14,676 bases of DNA from the NCBI GenBank assembly GCA_049301135.1, contig JBAQKP010000202.1, positions 1-14,676 on the forward strand. The letters run 5' to 3'. Source of the stretch: JAYXXU01 sp049301135 (GTDB lineage: Bacteria; Pseudomonadota; Gammaproteobacteria; Pseudomonadales; Moraxellaceae). The position numbers and the translations under genes are program-made. Of the stretch, positions 12,303 through 14,676 are shown piece after piece (positions within the stretch are counted from its first letter, which is position 1; each line of letters starts with the position of its first letter). The notes beneath the pieces were generated by a model. It did no database searches. It worked only from the letters and a program-made list of their open reading frames with translations, and had not been told where the DNA came from.

Positions 12303-12328
12303 TACCATCGTCGGCATATGAGAGTGTT

Positions 12329-14236
12329 ATGGAAGCGTTTCGTACTTTGATCAAAGGCTGGGTGGGCAAAGTCTTACTGGTGATATTTTTAGTACCATTT
12401 GCCCTTGTTGGCATGGAAGGACTATTTTCACTCGGCTCCAAAGCAGGCGTTGCCGCCACGGTCAATAAAAAAGATGTGTCAGCTACTGAGCTTGAACAAG
12501 CCCTCAATCAACGTCGTCAGCAACTGCTACAACAAGTCGGTAATGACGAGAGTAAAATCAACAGCGTCGTGTTGCGTGAGCAAGTCTTAGATGGTCTGGT
12601 CGAGCGCGCTATGCTGTTACAGCAAGCACAAGCACTCGGTTTTCAGATCACCGACGTACAAGCGGCTGCGTTGATTCGTAAAGAGCCTTCATTTGAAGTG
12701 GACGGTAAATTTTCAGAAGAACGCTTTCAAAGTTTCCTAAAGATGACCGGACAAAACAGCAAGGCTTTGATTCAGGATATTCAGTCTCAAATGGCTGTAC
12801 AGCAGTTTGCTGGCGGTCTGACCGCATCCGCGATTACCAGCAAAGCCGAGATTCAAAACATCATCGTTCTGCAAGACGAAAAGCGCACCGTGCATCTGGC
12901 ACAACTGCCGCTAGAGCCTTATCTAGCACAAGTCACGGTTAGTGCGGCAGAGATTCAGAGCGATTACGATAAAAACAAAGCCACGCTTAAAGTCGATGAA
13001 AACATTGATTTGCAATATGTGGTTTTGAGCAGCGATCAGTTTTTGGCACAAGTCAGCCTGACCGAAGACGATCTTAAAGCACAATACGACATCGCGACCA
13101 AAGATCTGCAAAGTAACGTCGAACGCCGCGCGCAACATATTTTGATCAGTGTGGACGATAAAACCAACGCTGATGCTGCCTTGAAAAAATCCAACGAGCT
13201 GATTGCACGCATCAACAAAGGCGAGAGTTTTGATGCACTGGCCACAGAGTTTTCACAAGATCCGGGTTCGGCACAAAAAGGCGGCGACTTAGGCTTTGCC
13301 CCTAAAGGTGTCTATGTGCCTGAATTTGAAGCATCGTTAGATGTTTTAGCGATCAACCAAGTGTCTGCACCGATCAAAACCCAGTTTGGCTATCACATTA
13401 TCAAGCTACTGGAAAAGCGTAGCCCAGAACTGCCCACGTTGGACAGTATGCGTGTCGAACTGACCGAACAAGCCAAAACCGCCAAAGCTGCCGCACTCTA
13501 CAATGATGCGATCAATCAACTGAATGATCTGGCAGTCGATGCCAGTGATCTGACTGAACTGACCAAGCCCTATCAACTGGTGGTGCAATCACAGGCAGGA
13601 TTAACCCGTAAAAATGGGGCAGGCGACCTCGCCAATCCAGACTTGATCAAGGCTGCATTTAGCGAAGAAGTCATGCTGGATCATCAAATTTCCAGCGGTA
13701 TTGCTGTCAATCCAACCCGTAATATCTGGTTAAAATCCACACAACACCGTACTGAACGGGCACAAACCCTTGCAGAAGCCAGTGGCCTGATTAAACTCAA
13801 ACTGCAAGAGCAAAAAGCGATTGCGTTGGCGATGCAAGAGGCGAACAAGATTGTCGATGAGCTGAATAAAGGTGCTAATCCGGCCACCGTACAAGCCAGT
13901 CGTGCAATCCAGTTCGCTGATTTTGGTCAGATCAATCGTCAGAACGGTTTGCCAAACAAAAAAGCGCAAACCGCTGCATTTGCTTTGACCAAGCCTAACG
14001 CCGGTCAATGGCGTGCTGCCGCAGTGGCCGGTGAGCAAGGTACAGGCATTAGTATTGTGGCCGTCAGTGAGATTCAAGCAGGTCAAGTCGATAGTCTGCC
14101 TGAAGATCAGCGCAAACAAATGTCTACCATGTTGGCCAGTATGCGTGGCCAACAAGACTTGCGTGATTATACGGAGTACCTAAAAAGCCGTGCCAAGATT
14201 AAGATCCTTGCAGCGCCCAGCGTGGCTGCGCAATAA
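12329..14236 (+). CDS. ppiD: Periplasmic chaperone / parvulin-type protein PpiD
   Basis: 635 residues (E. coli 623). An N-terminal uncleaved anchor at about 12-34 (VGKVLLVIFLVPFALVGMEG) holds it in the inner membrane, with the rest in the periplasm. A SurA-like chaperone region follows (about 40-215), then a parvulin domain at about 265-364: RRAQHILISV, FDALATEFSQDPGSAQKGGDLGF, then VSAPIKTQFGYHIIKLLEKR. A long helical C-terminal part completes the protein. PpiD sits near the SecYEG exit and assists newly secreted outer-membrane proteins; E. coli PpiD has almost no isomerase activity, so activity here is unknown. The start ATG 12329 has GAGAG a few bases upstream and the family opening MEAFRTLIKGW. 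Confidence 0.93.
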   Translation: MEAFRTLIKGWVGKVLLVIFLVPFALVGMEGLFSLGSKAGVAATVNKKDVSATELEQALNQRRQQLLQQVGNDESKINSVVLREQVLDGLVERAMLLQQAQALGFQITDVQAAALIRKEPSFEVDGKFSEERFQSFLKMTGQNSKALIQDIQSQMAVQQFAGGLTASAITSKAEIQNIIVLQDEKRTVHLAQLPLEPYLAQVTVSAAEIQSDYDKNKATLKVDENIDLQYVVLSSDQFLAQVSLTEDDLKAQYDIATKDLQSNVERRAQHILISVDDKTNADAALKKSNELIARINKGESFDALATEFSQDPGSAQKGGDLGFAPKGVYVPEFEASLDVLAINQVSAPIKTQFGYHIIKLLEKRSPELPTLDSMRVELTEQAKTAKAAALYNDAINQLNDLAVDASDLTELTKPYQLVVQSQAGLTRKNGAGDLANPDLIKAAFSEEVMLDHQISSGIAVNPTRNIWLKSTQHRTERAQTLAEASGLIKLKLQEQKAIALAMQEANKIVDELNKGANPATVQASRAIQFADFGQINRQNGLPNKKAQTAAFALTKPNAGQWRAAAVAGEQGTGISIVAVSEIQAGQVDSLPEDQRKQMSTMLASMRGQQDLRDYTEYLKSRAKIKILAAPSVAAQ

Positions 14237-14258
14237 AATCTAGTCGTCACAAACCATC

Positions 14259-14293
14259 AAAAAAACCACAACCTCAACAGTTGTGGTTTTTTT
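14259..14293 (+). terminator. Intrinsic terminator after ppiD (symmetrical)
   Basis: A-run plus CCACAAC (14259-14272) pairs with GTTGTGG plus T-run (14280-14293) around a 7-base loop. The arms total 14 bp and are followed by T on either strand, so it could work in both directions. It begins 22 bases after the ppiD stop. Confidence 0.9.
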
Positions 14294-14486
14294 AGCACTG
14301 AATCACCTGTCTATTCTTTCGGTTTTTAGTTTATTTAACATAATATACATTATACGACATATATATTGGCGTATTTAGACCAACATAGCGCGCACGCGCG
14401 CTCAATGATTGACGGTTTACTGCTGGCTTGTTCGGCTGATTTTTTCTAAACTGTCGATTGTTTTGGAATGGCTGGATGATAAACGA
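14294..14486 (+). other. AT-rich intergenic region with an alternating GC dyad
   Basis: The 193 bases before the DUF2058 gene hold no gene. An AT-rich part (14330-14380) contains several TATA-like hexamers. AGCGCG-CACG-CGCGCT (14387-14402) is a 6-bp hairpin and its core 14388-14401 is a perfect purine-pyrimidine alternation, capable of Z-DNA. TTGACG at 14409-14414 resembles a -35, but no -10 fits at 16-18 bases. The start and regulation of the downstream transcript stay unresolved. Confidence 0.45.
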
Positions 14487-14676
14487 ATGGCAAAAAATGC
14501 ACTGCAGGCGCAACTGCTTAAGGCTGGTCTGGTTGATGCCAAAAAAGCGAAGAAAATAAATCAGCAGCAACAACACGCCAAAAAAACCGGACAAGACCAA
14601 ACGGACGCTGACATTCGCCAAGCACTGCTATTGGCACAGCAAGAAAAACTCGCCAAAGACCAAGCCCTGAATAAAC
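14487..14676 (+). CDS. DUF2058 family protein (YaiL-like), partial
   Basis: Starts at ATG 14487, with GGATGA about 7 bases upstream, and runs off the right edge after 63 codons. The beginning MAKNALQAQLLKAGLVDAKK closely follows the DUF2058/YaiL opening (xxxLQEQLLKAGLVxxKKAxK). The rest is a lysine/glutamine-rich helical segment, as in that family, likely a coiled coil. DUF2058 proteins are called nucleoprotein or polynucleotide-associated enzymes in databases, but no reaction is established. The gene is preceded by the AT-rich gap and the ppiD terminator, so it is a separate unit. The frame has no stop within the window. Confidence 0.85.
   Translation, partial: MAKNALQAQLLKAGLVDAKKAKKINQQQQHAKKTGQDQTDADIRQALLLAQQEKLAKDQALNK

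Noticed and set aside
13730..14155. A 141-codon minus-strand frame opposite ppiD
   Set aside because: Shadow of the conserved ppiD C-terminal region; composition is implausible and no domain is seen.
14331..14621. A 96-codon minus-strand frame overlapping the start of the DUF2058 gene, with a hydrophobic N-terminus
   Set aside because: The plus-strand frame has a clear DUF2058 opening and a ribosome site; the hydrophobic look comes from reading A/T-rich lysine codons backwards.
1..14676. CRISPR arrays, transposases, integrases, tRNA or rRNA genes
   Set aside because: No regularly spaced repeats, no mobile-element proteins and no cloverleaf or rRNA-like segments were recognised on either strand.

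Overview
The window looks like an ordinary, compact stretch of gammaproteobacterial chromosome. The isc operon order (iscR-iscS-iscU-iscA-hscB-hscA-fdx), the nudJ-mnmA-hflD cluster, the hupB-ppiD pair and a PhaF/PhaI-type phasin are all typical of that class. The mix fits Pseudomonadales, perhaps Moraxellaceae, but that family-level guess is inference. No rRNA, tRNA, insertion sequence, integrase or CRISPR array was seen.

Layout. (1) 1-588: a HipB-like antitoxin on the minus strand, overlapping by 4 bases a HipA-like gene that leaves the window. An AT-rich 285-base non-coding stretch lies upstream, with three related palindromes that may be operators. (2) 589-3078, minus: nudJ-mnmA-hflD, for phosphohydrolysis of thiamine pyrophosphate-type substrates, tRNA 2-thiolation and a membrane-associated regulator. 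(3) 3223-4495, plus: moaC-moaD-moaE, tightly packed, for making and sulphurating the molybdopterin precursor. (4) 4498-10157, minus: the whole iron-sulphur cluster assembly operon, preceded by a promoter overlapped by a near-perfect IscR type-1 site. It converges on moaE with two bases between stop codons. iscX is absent downstream of fdx. (5) 10206-11065, minus: a membrane-anchored, UbiJ-like SCP2-domain protein followed by a short in-phase reading frame that may be its displaced tail. (6) 11248-14236, plus: phasin, HU-beta (hupB) and the periplasmic chaperone ppiD, separated by clear intrinsic terminators. (7) 14294-14676: an AT-rich gap and the start of a DUF2058 gene.

How the genes work together. 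IscS supplies persulphide sulphur to IscU and, in known systems, also to the MnmA tRNA thiolation pathway and to MoaD/MoaE molybdopterin synthesis. Three sulphur-handling systems therefore sit side by side. HscB/HscA release clusters from IscU, Fdx supplies electrons, IscA is an alternative carrier, and IscR senses cluster status and represses the promoter.

No new multi-gene system is evident. The least explained features are in the isc operon. Its intergenic gaps are 28, 117, 94, 109, 90 and 54 bases; the gaps from iscS to hscA each contain a hairpin. The iscA-hscB gap has a nested multi-helix arrangement and a small open frame ending on the TTG start of hscB. The hscB-hscA gap holds a terminator-like hairpin. 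The Hip-like palindromes and the possible tail of the UbiJ-like protein are the other points worth a second look.
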